Part shown: one piece after another, positions 46,701 through 56,041 of the stretch | How the letters are laid out: each line of letters begins with the position of its first letter | Numbering within the stretch: the first letter of the stretch is position 1 | Assembly (NCBI GenBank): GCA_963678775.2 | Contig: CAXXGR010000004.1 | Coordinates: 227,187-291,186 of the forward strand | Reading direction: 5' to 3' | DNA: 64,000 nt | From: JBFHIJ01 sp963678775 | Lineage (GTDB): Bacteria > Bacteroidota > Ignavibacteria > Kapaibacteriales > UBA2268 | Position numbers and translations under genes: made by a program | The notes under the pieces: generated by a model | Database searches by the model: none | Seen by the model: the letters and a program-made list of their open reading frames with translations, nothing else | Told to the model about the DNA's origin: nothing

Positions 46701-47981
46701 TACTGATTTAATTCTGTTGTGATATATTTGCATACCTTCATTCGCTTTTGTAGCATTTCCATACAAATATATACCTGCTGTATATCCTGGGTAATTACCG
46801 GTTCCTTCGTAGTAATTGATAATATCATAAATATAATTATCATGAATCAAGCAAGGGTCCATATAACCTAAATACATACCTACTATTGATGAAGAAGATG
46901 TAGTGCTTTGTCTTTTCTGTACCCTAGAAATCTCGTTATGATGTATATCAAAACCACCAAAATTGTATGTTGAACCTTGATATATATACATACCATAATA
47001 AGTGATATCATATATATTATTATGAGCTATTTCACCCATGTTATTATTTTTAGGATAATATACTCTTAAACCATAACTAGTCTGACTTACATCATTGTAA
47101 TTTATTTCGATATCGCCACTAGTATAATAAGCATACAAACCATAGTAAGGGTAGTACGTGGTAGCACTATAATTCTCCAAACCTCTTAATCTATTGTGTG
47201 ACGCTTCTAAATTATTTACATAGTAAAAATATGTCATATAATACATATATTGACTTGGCTCTACTTCATTGTAGTTACATACTAAATCATCTACATATCT
47301 ACCATAAATACCATAGTACATATAACCCGGGAATACGTCATTGTTGGTAATTGTAATATTTTCATGTACATTTGTAGTACTTGAACCGTAAATATAAATA
47401 CCATAATAACCTCTATCTATAAGGTTATTATCTATTGTGATATTATCACTATATCCATCAGTATAATACATTCTAATTGCATATGCAGTGGAAGGGTTTC
47501 CTGTTAGAGCTCCTGAAGAAATTCTACAGTTTTTAAGATCTACATTACTAGCTCCCATAAACCTTACGCCTATTGAGGAGTTTACTGTATGATTGATCCA
47601 TAAACTTCTGTCACTGCCAGTCCCGTTAAGACTACCATCTAAAACTACATTAGAACATCCATCAAACTGGATAATTCCATTAGAGCCACCAAAAGAACCA
47701 CTAATTTCATAGTCGCCTGTTGGGTAGATAGTTAGTGACGCAGAAGAAGAAAATGCATCCAAAGTTGCTGCAGAAGTCAAAGTCTGATCACTAATAATTT
47801 GTAAAACAACATCACCACTGATGTCGTTGGTGTTGATTGCATCAAATGCTAATTTGATATTTGAGTAATCTCCACCGGTACCGACGGTCTTTGTACCGGT
47901 AATTGCCGTCTGAGCCATTGCTTGACTTGCAAGCAATGTAGTCAAAACTATCATGGAAAGGAACATGTAGAAACGCTTCAT
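43749..47981 (-). CDS. giant T9SS surface protein, paralogue A: beta-helix plus Ig-like repeats
   Basis: 1410 residues from the ATG at 47981, with GGAG six bases upstream; the TTG four codons earlier is less likely. Signal peptide ~1-24, a conserved block to ~150, a tyrosine-rich right-handed beta-helix (~150-545; repeats like YYGIYIYGSS), about six to seven Ig-like domains (WYKDG, GEYYC motifs) and a T9SS sorting domain at the end (LGNHPNPFAG... to KAMILVK). Presumed surface adhesin. It shares near-identical N-terminal, Ig and C-terminal parts with the next gene, whereas the helix and signal peptide differ. Confidence 0.85.
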   Translation of the reverse strand: MKRFYMFLSMIVLTTLLASQAMAQTAITGTKTVGTGGDYSNIKLAFDAINTNDISGDVVLQIISDQTLTSAATLDAFSSSASLTIYPTGDYEISGSFGGSNGIIQFDGCSNVVLDGSLNGTGSDRSLWINHTVNSSIGVRFMGASNVDLKNCRISSGALTGNPSTAYAIRMYYTDGYSDNITIDNNLIDRGYYGIYIYGSSTTNVHENITITNNDVFPGYMYYGIYGRYVDDLVCNYNEVEPSQYMYYMTYFYYVNNLEASHNRLRGLENYSATTYYPYYGLYAYYTSGDIEINYNDVSQTSYGLRVYYPKNNNMGEIAHNNIYDITYYGMYIYQGSTYNFGGFDIHHNEISRVQKRQSTTSSSSIVGMYLGYMDPCLIHDNYIYDIINYYEGTGNYPGYTAGIYLYGNATKANEGMQIYHNRIKSVTSRGTDYSSSTGYYFHYMPAGILGHTVKDLEIYQNTIHMDMPFTAGGVQGAKSACITLGGYYVGSSGNTIKNNILVNDMVGNGTESYCIYLPGYSSYINSVGTADYNVLSCPNGSIAANDGTNTTYAYLSSWQSAGYGDNSTDMEVSLTSDCHVDGQAAISEDLSCPPITSVSIPTDIDGETRTADNNKMGVDITSFTLELTNDLIVDPDRPDGLCEGTQQIQFLFGAGGNFDDGIERALGNAVQTQWYKDGLPIVDTDTDNITISGNRLIINDLMVANAGEYYARFWAMDLEPIQTSSKTVTVVEPVSIVSEDMVESYLGCEGFHDLTLSVETNNAFGVQWQKEVDGIWTDIEGATNHSFTLDFTELTKVEADGKYRAKVVGDELCEPKYPSILYTDTETEVELYLPVSNETMEYYFDTENLCGGMDLEFYATADGSVNGYQWQKYQGGQWYNITDKENPTAVTQNLKLTDVNETNTGAYRCKILGNAECYDEEVFTEEVAFVIPPTFELLENPESQVICGGEEVRFQVIGNGLGEIHSYQWYKDGVAISTASNEYADDAVLIINDANINNVGQYYCEIEVEDCRGELTFTSETSILYVLQDTKITRQPRSEEVALGETAILAVEAHMKGLIPPYYQHDFQWYKGNVALEDNARIQGAHSSMLTIKNVEAGDLGNDYHVVVKGQCGTDESVMVSISDVPTVSITMNPMDKETCEGSTATFEATAKSTDVTIAVDYQWYFNGNPLTDGGEISGAMTSKLEIADVMMAHAGDYYVTATLNGTTETAMSKTAELTVALLPMFTTLPDADVTIETDAELTLEVEVDSESDVTYQWYKDGMAIAGATEATYTVDMVKYADAGEYYCEATNNCGTRMSDMSMVTVTKKTDPNSVFEQMGSGYALLGNHPNPFAGATTIKFTVPVATNVVVTLTDASGRKLAVIFDGMAVAGENNIDLDATSYNLSSGTYFYTVEAEGAAAAKAMILVK

Positions 47982-48528
47982 AACGCTCTCCAATTGTTGT
48001 AAATAATAAAATATGATTGCTATTGTTTAAAGACTGTTTCACTATTTCTGTCAATATAAAATATATTTGTATAAATAGCAACGTTACAAAGTGTTTTTTT
48101 ATTATACTTTTATTCCATTTTTCCTTTCCAATTACATTTTTTTTGCTTAATTATTCAAATTCATCTTTATCAGACCTAGTATATATTTATATTATGATGT
48201 TATTTTATATATTGATTTACTTCTTTTATATTTTTTTATAAGTATGCTATATTGCTTTGTCTATACTGATAGTACTATGCTATATTAGCATTTATTGTCA
48301 ATTATTATGTATATAGTTACTAATTATTGTAAATTTACAGCTAACAACTATTTATTATATTGACTGTATTTTTATCTATACTAGTTCTATACTCATTCCT
48401 TCTATATATTTTTAAATATATTAGGGTGTTACTTTTACAAATTATTTTTTTTTGTAAAATATTGATTTTTTGTGTGTTTGTATTCTATGTTAGCCTACTT
48501 TTTATTATTTGCTGCACATACCCCAATA
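47982..48528. other. AT-rich spacer between giant paralogues
   Basis: About 550 bases, strongly AT-rich, with no gene. A TTGACA at 48049-48054 (minus strand) with a TTTAAA 17 bases further on could be a -35/-10 pair for the gene at 47981, but the second box is poor and this is tentative. Confidence 0.3.
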
Positions 48529-48557
48529 AAAAAGCCCCCCAAAATGGGAGGCTTTTC
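48529..48557 (-). terminator. intrinsic terminator of giant T9SS gene 3
   Basis: Same stem-loop as at 43689, followed toward the gene by about 60 bases identical to those downstream of the sister gene. It shows that the duplicated unit reached past the stop codon. Confidence 0.75.
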
Positions 48558-48587
48558 TAACTGTACTGTTATAATTTTATAGCGTGT

Positions 48588-51500
48588 TTATTTCACGAGA
48601 ATCATTGCTTTAGCAGCTGCCGCACCTTCTGCTTCTACTGTGTAGAAGTATGTGCCACTGCTTAAGTTATATGATGTTGCATCTAAGTCGATATTGTTTT
48701 CACCGGCTACTGCCATACCGTCAAAGATTACTGCTAATTTACGACCACTTGCATCTGTCAATGTAACTACTACATTGGTTGCTGCAGGTACTGTAAATTT
48801 AATAGTTGTTGTTCCTGCAAATGGATTTGGATGGTTGCCAAGTAGTGCATAACCACTTCCCATTTGTTCAAACACACTGTTTGGATCTGTTTTCTTAGTT
48901 ACAGTTACCATGCTCATGTCAGACATTCTTGTTCCGCAGTCATTAGTTGCTTCGCAATAATATTCGCCTGCATCTGCATATTTAACCATGTCTACTGTGT
49001 AAGTTGCTTCAGTTGCTCCTGCGATTGCCTTACCATCTTTGTACCATTGGTAAGTCATGTCGCTTTCGCTGTCTGCTACTATTTCTAATGTCAATGTTGC
49101 ATCTGTTTCGATTGTTACATCTGCTTCCGGCATTGTTGTATATATCGGTAATAACTCTACTTTTAGTTCGCCTGCTTTAGATGTTGCCATTTGTGTTGAA
49201 CCAGCTAAAGCTAATGCTGCTTCTAATGTATAGTCGCCTGCATCTGTAACAGTTACATCTGCTATTTCTAATTTATTTGTTAGTGAACCTGTGATGCCTG
49301 AGCCATCTACTAAAGCTATGCCATCTTTGTACCATTGGTAGTTGATACCTAATGTTACATCTGTTGATTTAGCTGTTGCTTCAAATGTTGCTGTAGAACT
49401 TTCGCAAGTCTCTTTATCCATAGGGTTCATTGTGATCGATACTGTTGGTACGTCACTGATTGATACCATTACTGATTCATCTGTTCCGCATTGGCCTTTT
49501 ACAACTACATGGTAGTCATTGCCTAAATCACCGGCTTCTACATTTTTGATTGTTAGCATTGAAGAATGTGCACCTTGGATTCTTGCATTATCTTCTAAAG
49601 CTACATTGCCTTTGTACCATTGGAAATCATGTTGGTAGTATGGCGGAATCAAACCTTTCATGTGTGCTTCCACTGCTAAAATTGCTGTTTCGCCCAACGC
49701 TACTTCTTCTGATCTTGGTTGGCGTGTGATTTTTGTATCTTGTAATACATATAAAATTGATGTTTCACTTGTGAATGTCAATTCGCCACGGCAATCTTCT
49801 ACTTCGATTTCGCAATAGTATTGACCTACATTGTTGATATTTGCATCATTGATAATCAATACTGCATCGTCAGCATATTCGTTTGATGCTGTGCTGATTG
49901 CCACACCATCTTTGTACCATTGGTAGCTGTGGATTTCGCCTAAGCCGTTACCAATTACTTGGAAGCGTACTTCTTCGCCACCGCAAATCACTTGTGATTC
50001 AGGATTTTCTAACAATTCAAATGTTGGAGGGATTACAAAAGCTACTTCTTCTGTAAATACTTCTTCGTCATAACATTCTGCATTACCAAGAACTTTACAT
50101 CTGTAAGCGCCTGTATTAGTTTCATTTACATCTGTTAGTTTCAAGTTTTGAGTTACTGCTGTTGGATTTTCTTTATCAGTAATGTCATACCACTGGCCAC
50201 CTTGATATTTCTGCCATTGGTAACCGTTAACTGAACCGTCAGCTGTTGCATAGAATTCTAAGTCCATACCACCGCAAAGGTTTTCTGTATCAAAGTAGTA
50301 TTCCATTGTTTCGTTAGATACTGGTAAGTATAATTCTACTTCTGTTTCTGTATCTGTATATAGAATAGAAGGATATTTAGGTTCGCAAAGTTCGTCACCG
50401 ACTACTTTTGCTCTGTATTTACCGTCTGCTTCTACTTTAGTTAATTCTGTGAAGTCCAAAGTAAAGCTGTGGTTTGTTGCACCTTCGATATCAGTCCAGA
50501 TACCGTCAATTTCTTTCTGCCACTGCACGCCATAAGCGTTATTTGTTTCTACGCTAAGAGTCAAATCGTGGAAACCTTCGCAACCAAGATAGCTTTCTAC
50601 CATATCTTCGCTAACGATTGATACAGGTTCTACGACTGTTACTGTTTTGCTTGATGTTTGGATTGGTTCTAAGTCCATAGCCCAAAATCTTGCATAATAT
50701 TCACCTGCATTTGCTACCATCAAGTCATTGATGATTAGGCGATTACCACTGATTGTAATATTATCAGTATCTGTGTCTACGATTGGAAGACCGTCTTTAT
50801 ACCACTGAGTTTGAACTGCATTGCCTAAAGCTCTTTCGATACCATCATCAAAATTACCACCGGCACCAAATAAGAACTGTATTTGCTTAGTACCTTCGCA
50901 TAGGCCGTCAGGTCTATCCGGATCTACTATCAAATCATTTGTCAATTCTAATGTAAAGCTTGTAATATCTACACCCATTTTGTTATTGTCAGCAGTTCTT
51001 GTTTCGCCGTCTATATCAGCAGGAATAGATACTGAAGTAATTAGTGGACAACTTAAATCTTCACTAATCGCTGCTTGACCATCTACGTGACAGTCTGATG
51101 TCAACGACACTTCCATATCTGTAGAGTTATCACCATAACCTGCGGACTGCCAAGAAGACAAATAAGCATAAGTAGTATTTGTTCCCTCATTATAAGCTAT
51201 AGAACCCATAGGGCAACTAAGTGCGTTATAGTCAGAAACAGCAATATTTGAAGTATTACTTGAAGTTGTAGATGTAGCATGTTTACCCTGATAAATACAG
51301 TATGTAGAAGTACCATTACCAACCATCGTATTGGACAATATGTTATTTTTAATAACTGTACCAGCTGAAGATTGATAGTAAGGATAGTCTGTAATACAAG
51401 CAGAAATACCACCTTGCTCACCACCGGCTACGAAAGGTAAATTCATATCAATAGTATTTTGATATATTTCTGTATATCGTGCATTATATAACAAAATGCC

Positions 51501-52856
51501 TGTAGGAATAGAATAATGTGCGTATAAATAGTTATAAGTTGCGTAATAATAAGGTATTGCTTTTGCAGTAATGTCATGAATTCTATTGTGATAAATTCTA
51601 TTATCATCAGTTCTACCATCCGTATAGCTAGAACCATAAACTAAGATACCTGCAGTATAATAGTGGTATGTAGCAGTACCTGTAAATGGTTTAATCAAGT
51701 TATAAATATGATTATCATGTATGTCAGAATCTCCAACATAACCTAACCAAATACCTACATTATAAGTATATTGATAGTCATAGCCTTTACAGTCAATATT
51801 ACTTATAGTGTTATGATGTACATTATAAGTTCCTGAATAATTAGCATCACGGTATGTATATATACCATATTGACCTAAACGATCTAAGTTGTTATTTGCA
51901 ACTTCCGTAACTTCATTAGAACGGTTATAATATATATACATACCATATTGAACTTGGCTGATATTGTTATTATTAAATTCCAAATCGCCTTCCGGATAAT
52001 AACAATGTAGACCATAGTATGGATAATAGTAATTTGCATTATATGTAGTACTACCAATAACGGTATTTCCGTTAAAATTACCATTTTGAACGTAGTAGTT
52101 GTATAAAGCATAATAAGTATAACCATCTTGAGCATCAAGTGTATTATTTATCAAGTTTAGATTGCTTACATAGTACATATAAGAACCATAATACATATAA
52201 GGTGCGTCAAACAAATTGTTAAGCATATTAATGTTATTTTGTCTCTGAGAAGAGCTACCATAGATATAAGCACCATAGTATGAGTTGCTAAACCAGTTGT
52301 TATCAATGGTGATATTATTAGAATATCCATCGTTATAATACATTCTTATACCATAAGAGCTAGATGGATTTCCGGTAGTAGCACCTGCAGAGATTCTACA
52401 GTTTTTAACATTGATACCATCGTTTGAGCCAAGGAATTTAACACCAACAGATGAATTTACTGTATGGTTGATCCATAAACTTCTGTCACTGCCAGTCCCG
52501 TTAAGACTACCATCCAAAACTACATTAGAACATCCATCAAACTGGATGATACCATTAGTGCCACCAAAAGAACCACTAATTTCATAGCTTCCTGTTGGAT
52601 AAATAGTAAGTGATGCAGTAGAAGAGAATGCATCCAAAGTTGCTGCAGAAGTCAAAGTCTGATCACTAATAATCTGTAAAACCACATCACCACTGATGTC
52701 GTTGGTGTTGATTGCATCAAATGCTAATTTGATATTTGAGTAATCGCCGCCGGTACCTACTGTTTTAGTACCGGTAATTGCAGTTTGCGCCATTAATTGT
52801 GTTCCAGCTAAGAACACCATTACAAATAGTGCAAAAATAGAGGACATACGTTTCAT
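48588..52856 (-). CDS. giant T9SS surface protein, paralogue B: beta-helix plus Ig-like repeats
   Basis: 1422 residues from the ATG at 52856 (GGAG upstream; the TTG at 52868 is less likely). Same plan as the gene at 43749: its own signal peptide, a conserved block after it, a diverged tyrosine- and asparagine-rich beta-helix up to ~560, then Ig-like domains almost identical to those of the sister up to about residue 1170. One Ig domain near ~1180-1250 differs clearly (NYQWYKDGIALVDGSG versus DYQWYFNGNPLTDGG), followed by an identical end. It is likely a second version of the same adhesin with other binding surfaces. Confidence 0.85.
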   Translation of the reverse strand: MKRMSSIFALFVMVFLAGTQLMAQTAITGTKTVGTGGDYSNIKLAFDAINTNDISGDVVLQIISDQTLTSAATLDAFSSTASLTIYPTGSYEISGSFGGTNGIIQFDGCSNVVLDGSLNGTGSDRSLWINHTVNSSVGVKFLGSNDGINVKNCRISAGATTGNPSSSYGIRMYYNDGYSNNITIDNNWFSNSYYGAYIYGSSSQRQNNINMLNNLFDAPYMYYGSYMYYVSNLNLINNTLDAQDGYTYYALYNYYVQNGNFNGNTVIGSTTYNANYYYPYYGLHCYYPEGDLEFNNNNISQVQYGMYIYYNRSNEVTEVANNNLDRLGQYGIYTYRDANYSGTYNVHHNTISNIDCKGYDYQYTYNVGIWLGYVGDSDIHDNHIYNLIKPFTGTATYHYYTAGILVYGSSYTDGRTDDNRIYHNRIHDITAKAIPYYYATYNYLYAHYSIPTGILLYNARYTEIYQNTIDMNLPFVAGGEQGGISACITDYPYYQSSAGTVIKNNILSNTMVGNGTSTYCIYQGKHATSTTSSNTSNIAVSDYNALSCPMGSIAYNEGTNTTYAYLSSWQSAGYGDNSTDMEVSLTSDCHVDGQAAISEDLSCPLITSVSIPADIDGETRTADNNKMGVDITSFTLELTNDLIVDPDRPDGLCEGTKQIQFLFGAGGNFDDGIERALGNAVQTQWYKDGLPIVDTDTDNITISGNRLIINDLMVANAGEYYARFWAMDLEPIQTSSKTVTVVEPVSIVSEDMVESYLGCEGFHDLTLSVETNNAYGVQWQKEIDGIWTDIEGATNHSFTLDFTELTKVEADGKYRAKVVGDELCEPKYPSILYTDTETEVELYLPVSNETMEYYFDTENLCGGMDLEFYATADGSVNGYQWQKYQGGQWYDITDKENPTAVTQNLKLTDVNETNTGAYRCKVLGNAECYDEEVFTEEVAFVIPPTFELLENPESQVICGGEEVRFQVIGNGLGEIHSYQWYKDGVAISTASNEYADDAVLIINDANINNVGQYYCEIEVEDCRGELTFTSETSILYVLQDTKITRQPRSEEVALGETAILAVEAHMKGLIPPYYQHDFQWYKGNVALEDNARIQGAHSSMLTIKNVEAGDLGNDYHVVVKGQCGTDESVMVSISDVPTVSITMNPMDKETCESSTATFEATAKSTDVTLGINYQWYKDGIALVDGSGITGSLTNKLEIADVTVTDAGDYTLEAALALAGSTQMATSKAGELKVELLPIYTTMPEADVTIETDATLTLEIVADSESDMTYQWYKDGKAIAGATEATYTVDMVKYADAGEYYCEATNDCGTRMSDMSMVTVTKKTDPNSVFEQMGSGYALLGNHPNPFAGTTTIKFTVPAATNVVVTLTDASGRKLAVIFDGMAVAGENNIDLDATSYNLSSGTYFYTVEAEGAAAAKAMILVK

Positions 52857-53682
52857 AACGAACTCCAATAAGTTTAAAAAGATAGTATTTATATATTCGA
52901 TACTGATAATCTATATACGTTTTGACAATATAGCACTTTTATATTATACTTGCAACGTTACATTTATACCTTTTATTATAGTATTTTACTTTTTCTATAC
53001 TATTATAATTTCTATTATGTCAAAATCTATTAATTCATGCTGCATCAATAGAAATTTTTGGATTTCTATCACATAAAATTTCACTTTATACAATAAAAAT
53101 ATATTTCATATACAAGCGCCTATTTTACAAATAATGCCTATTTTTTGATTTTTAGAAGTTTTTTATTGTCTATTATATTTTTTATAACATCTTCTTTATA
53201 ATTATTTTTAAATTACTATTGTTTTTGCAATCCATTTGGGCAGTTTTTATGTTATACATTTTCAATCCTTATATTCGTATTTAATCTATTTTCTGATGTT
53301 ACTTTTAGCATATAAAAAAAATTTATATTTTTTTCTATCATCTGTTTTTACTTTACAGGGAGATAATTATACATATCTATTTATCCATTTCTACTATTTA
53401 TGCTACTATATATAGTTAAATCATTCCTAACATATTGATTTTTAGATATTTTACAGTTTTGACAATAGTTTTACCACTATACTGATTAGATGTTTTTGCT
53501 TTTCCATTCAATGATTATCTCAAAAATCAAAGAAAATTTGATATCAGTCTCACCTTAGTATTGTGTATTTTTTGCCCATTCCTAATAATAATCTAATCTT
53601 CAGTTTTGTAAATTACTTTTATCATAAGCAGTATATTTTATATATTGGTTAAACTTGTACACATAATTATGGAGATTTGGTT
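52857..53682. other. long AT-rich spacer
   Basis: About 825 bases between the divergent giant gene and the SDR gene. Extremely AT-rich, without a gene. A TTGTCA at 52923-52928 (minus strand) is a possible -35 box, but no good -10 follows. Comparable spacers stand before the other giant genes. Confidence 0.35.
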
Positions 53683-54420
53683 TTGAATAATTGGAACTTA
53701 AATAATAAATTAGCCCTTGTTACAGGAGGCTCTAAAGGAATTGGGGCGGCTATCTGTAAAGTATATACACAGCTCGGTGCCAAAGTCATTTGCGTGGCAA
53801 GAAATATCGAAGATTCTGCTACTTCAGAATATATCAATATATCTGCTGATATTACTACTGTGGAAGGTATAGAGATTATACTTAATACTATCAGGGAAAA
53901 TGGTGGCAAATTAGACATACTGGTCAACAATGCAGGCACAAATATCAGAAAGAAAACTATCGACTTCGAAGAAAGCGAAGAGGATTTTCTATTTAATACT
54001 AATTTCAAATCCGCATATAGGCTATGCAAAAAGTGCTACCCGTTCCTCATAGAATCTAAATATCCCTCTATAATTAATATTGCTTCCATTGCAGGCAAGC
54101 AGATAGTTAAAACAGGTGCTCCTTATGCTAGCGCCAAGGCAGCTCTTTCACATCTTACCAGATACCTTGCTGTGGAATGGGCTCATGATAACATTAGAGT
54201 TAACGCCATTGAACCATGGTACATAGAGACACCTCTGACTAAACCTGTGCTTGACAATGAAAAGGCATTAGAAAAAATCTTAGCAAGGACTCCACTCCGT
54301 AGAGTGGGCACTCCGGATGAAATAGCGAACACTGCTGCATTTTTAGCTATGGGTGCATCTTCGTATATCAGTGGTCAAGTTATAGCCGTGGACGGCGCTG
54401 CAAGCATTTATTTGTTTTAA
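53683..54420 (+). CDS. short-chain dehydrogenase/reductase (SDR)
   Basis: 245 residues. NAD(P)-binding TGGSKGIG near the start, NNAG at the expected position, catalytic serine in NIASIAG, and Y-x-x-x-K in PYASAK; a tail GQVIAVDG typical of classical SDRs, tropinone-reductase-like. Substrate unknown. The start is probably TTG at 53683, eight bases after GGAG; TTG at 53677 is the alternative, and no ATG fits. It lies just upstream of a DUF481 gene. Confidence 0.85.
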   Translation: MNNWNLNNKLALVTGGSKGIGAAICKVYTQLGAKVICVARNIEDSATSEYINISADITTVEGIEIILNTIRENGGKLDILVNNAGTNIRKKTIDFEESEEDFLFNTNFKSAYRLCKKCYPFLIESKYPSIINIASIAGKQIVKTGAPYASAKAALSHLTRYLAVEWAHDNIRVNAIEPWYIETPLTKPVLDNEKALEKILARTPLRRVGTPDEIANTAAFLAMGASSYISGQVIAVDGAASIYLF

Positions 54421-54437
54421 TCACTTATTTGAATAAT

Positions 54438-55196
54438 ATGAAATATTATACCTTATTATTAGTTTTATTATTTGCCCTACCGGCTTTTGCTCAGGTCAAT
54501 ACTGAAAAATTACGAAAGAGTGCAAACGAAACCGGAATATTTACGGAATTCAATCTTGCCGGCACCTTTACCTCTGGTAACACAGAATATATTCGCTTTA
54601 ATACCGGTCTGCGTTTTGACTATATTGGCAATCGGTATAATAGTTTTATAATTGCCAAACTGGATTATAAAGAAGCCAACAGCGAAATAATAGTTAAAAA
54701 AGGCTTCACTCACTTTAGGAATGTTTTTGATTATTCCGGTCATCTGAGTTTTGAACTGTTTTTACAAAAAGAATTCAATGAGTTTATTTCTCTTAATGAT
54801 AGAAATATTGCAGGTGCCGGGTTACGAATAAAAATTGCAGAATCTTATACGGACACAACTTCTATCTCTGTCGCATTGGGCAGTGGCATAATGTACGAAG
54901 GAGAAGACTATGTCGAAGGTTATAAGGAAGACTCCAAGCTTGCGCGCTCTACAAATTATCTATCTGTAAACTGGAAAATTAATGAGGTATTTTCTATCCG
55001 CTCTGTATCCTACTTTCAGGTCGATGTTACAAGGCTAAATAACTACAGACTTTTGAATGAGTCAGACTTTAGCGTCAATATCTTTCATAATCTAAAATTA
55101 TTTGTGGCTTTAGATTACCGGTATGACAGCAAACCTCCTATCGGTATCGAAAATTATGATTTCGAGTTTGTCAATGGTATTAGATTTTCAATATAG
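54438..55196 (+). CDS. DUF481 outer-membrane beta-barrel protein
   Basis: 252 residues from the ATG at 54438, which begins a signal peptide (MKYYTLLLVLLFALPAFAQ). The mature part shows alternating beta strands: FTEFNLAGTFTSGNTEYIRFNTG, then repeated strands ending in an aromatic-rich C-terminus (FVNGIRFSI) typical of outer-membrane insertion. DUF481 proteins are small barrels of unknown transport role. Seventeen bases separate it from the SDR. Confidence 0.8.
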   Translation: MKYYTLLLVLLFALPAFAQVNTEKLRKSANETGIFTEFNLAGTFTSGNTEYIRFNTGLRFDYIGNRYNSFIIAKLDYKEANSEIIVKKGFTHFRNVFDYSGHLSFELFLQKEFNEFISLNDRNIAGAGLRIKIAESYTDTTSISVALGSGIMYEGEDYVEGYKEDSKLARSTNYLSVNWKINEVFSIRSVSYFQVDVTRLNNYRLLNESDFSVNIFHNLKLFVALDYRYDSKPPIGIENYDFEFVNGIRFSI

Positions 55197-55209
55197 AAGG
55201 GAATAAACA

Positions 55210-55569
55210 ATGGATATAGAGATACTTAGAGCTTACTGCCTGAAAAAGAAGGGAACGAGCGAAGATTTTCCTTTTGATGAAACAACTCTCTGCTTCAGAG
55301 TTGGAGGCAAGATCTTTTGCCTTACGGATACTCATGATTTACCTTTTGCATTTAATCTAAAATGCGATCCCGAGTGGGCTGTCAGCCTTAGAGAGGAATA
55401 TGACAATATCCGCCCGGGATACCACATGAATAAAAAACACTGGAACACTGTTCAGCCTGACGAATTTATCCCACAAGATTTACTCTTTAGGATGATTGAT
55501 GAGTCTTACAATCTTATTTATAAAAGCTTGAAAAAGTCAATAAGAGAGAATATTGAATTAGAAGATTAG
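55210..55569 (+). CDS. MmcQ/YjbR family protein
   Basis: 119 residues, the usual length. Family signatures: YCLKKKGTSEDFPFDETTL near the start, FNLKCDPEWAVSLREEY in the middle and a GYHMNKKHWNTV motif. The fold is double-wing-like and DNA-binding is suggested for some members. Fourteen bases after the DUF481 gene. Confidence 0.85.
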   Translation: MDIEILRAYCLKKKGTSEDFPFDETTLCFRVGGKIFCLTDTHDLPFAFNLKCDPEWAVSLREEYDNIRPGYHMNKKHWNTVQPDEFIPQDLLFRMIDESYNLIYKSLKKSIRENIELED

Positions 55570-55710
55570 AGTATTATCTATTCTTATTGTTTTGTCTTGC
55601 GTTTTAGAATAATTTACATTGCTTAGCTACGTCTAATATGGACAATAATAGATATTGGTTCAAGGACACAATAATTCTTAAATAGATTTATATTGACAGG
55701 AGATAATATA

Positions 55711-55947
55711 ATGGCAGAAACTTTATTCGACAAAGTGCAAGAAGTAATCGAAGCTGATATCAAGCACTTTATTGAAGCTGATGGCGGCTTTATTAATTTG
55801 AATCGTGTTGAAGACGGCATTGTCTACGTTACTTTAGCCGGCGCATGTGCCACTTGTCCCGCAGCCAGCATGACTCTAAGAGGCGGAGTAGAACGCATAT
55901 TAAAAACAAAACTTGAAGACGTCAAAGGTGTAGAAATGGGTGAATAA
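55711..55947 (+). CDS. NifU C-terminal-domain iron-sulfur scaffold protein
   Basis: 78 residues from the ATG at 55711, eight bases after AGGAG; the TTG at 55693 overlaps that ribosome binding site. The CxxC pair C46 and C49 (GACATCPAAS) holds a [4Fe-4S] cluster for transfer to target proteins, as in the NifU-type C-terminal domain. Short single-domain form; followed by an intrinsic terminator. Confidence 0.9.
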   Translation: MAETLFDKVQEVIEADIKHFIEADGGFINLNRVEDGIVYVTLAGACATCPAASMTLRGGVERILKTKLEDVKGVEMGE

Positions 55948-55977
55948 ACTTCACCATATTCTTGATTATATTTTTGT

Positions 55978-56013
55978 AGAAGACGCACACAAGATATGTG
56001 CGCCTTTTTTTTA
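55978..56013 (+). terminator. intrinsic terminator of the NifU-like gene
   Basis: CGCAC...GTGCG stem with extra pairing (GACGCACAC/ATGTGCGCC) followed by eight T. Confidence 0.75.
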
Positions 56014-56041
56014 CAAATTTGTCTAAATGTTTTTTAAGCGT

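Noticed and set aside
47982..48560. Hydrophobic short frames in the AT-rich spacers
   Set aside because: Runs of F, I, Y and L arise from AT composition alone; no ribosome binding sites.
36373..52856. Many antisense reading frames of 60-130 codons under the giant T9SS genes and the TSP3 gene
   Set aside because: They mirror biased codon use of the sense genes; no starts with ribosome binding sites and no domains.
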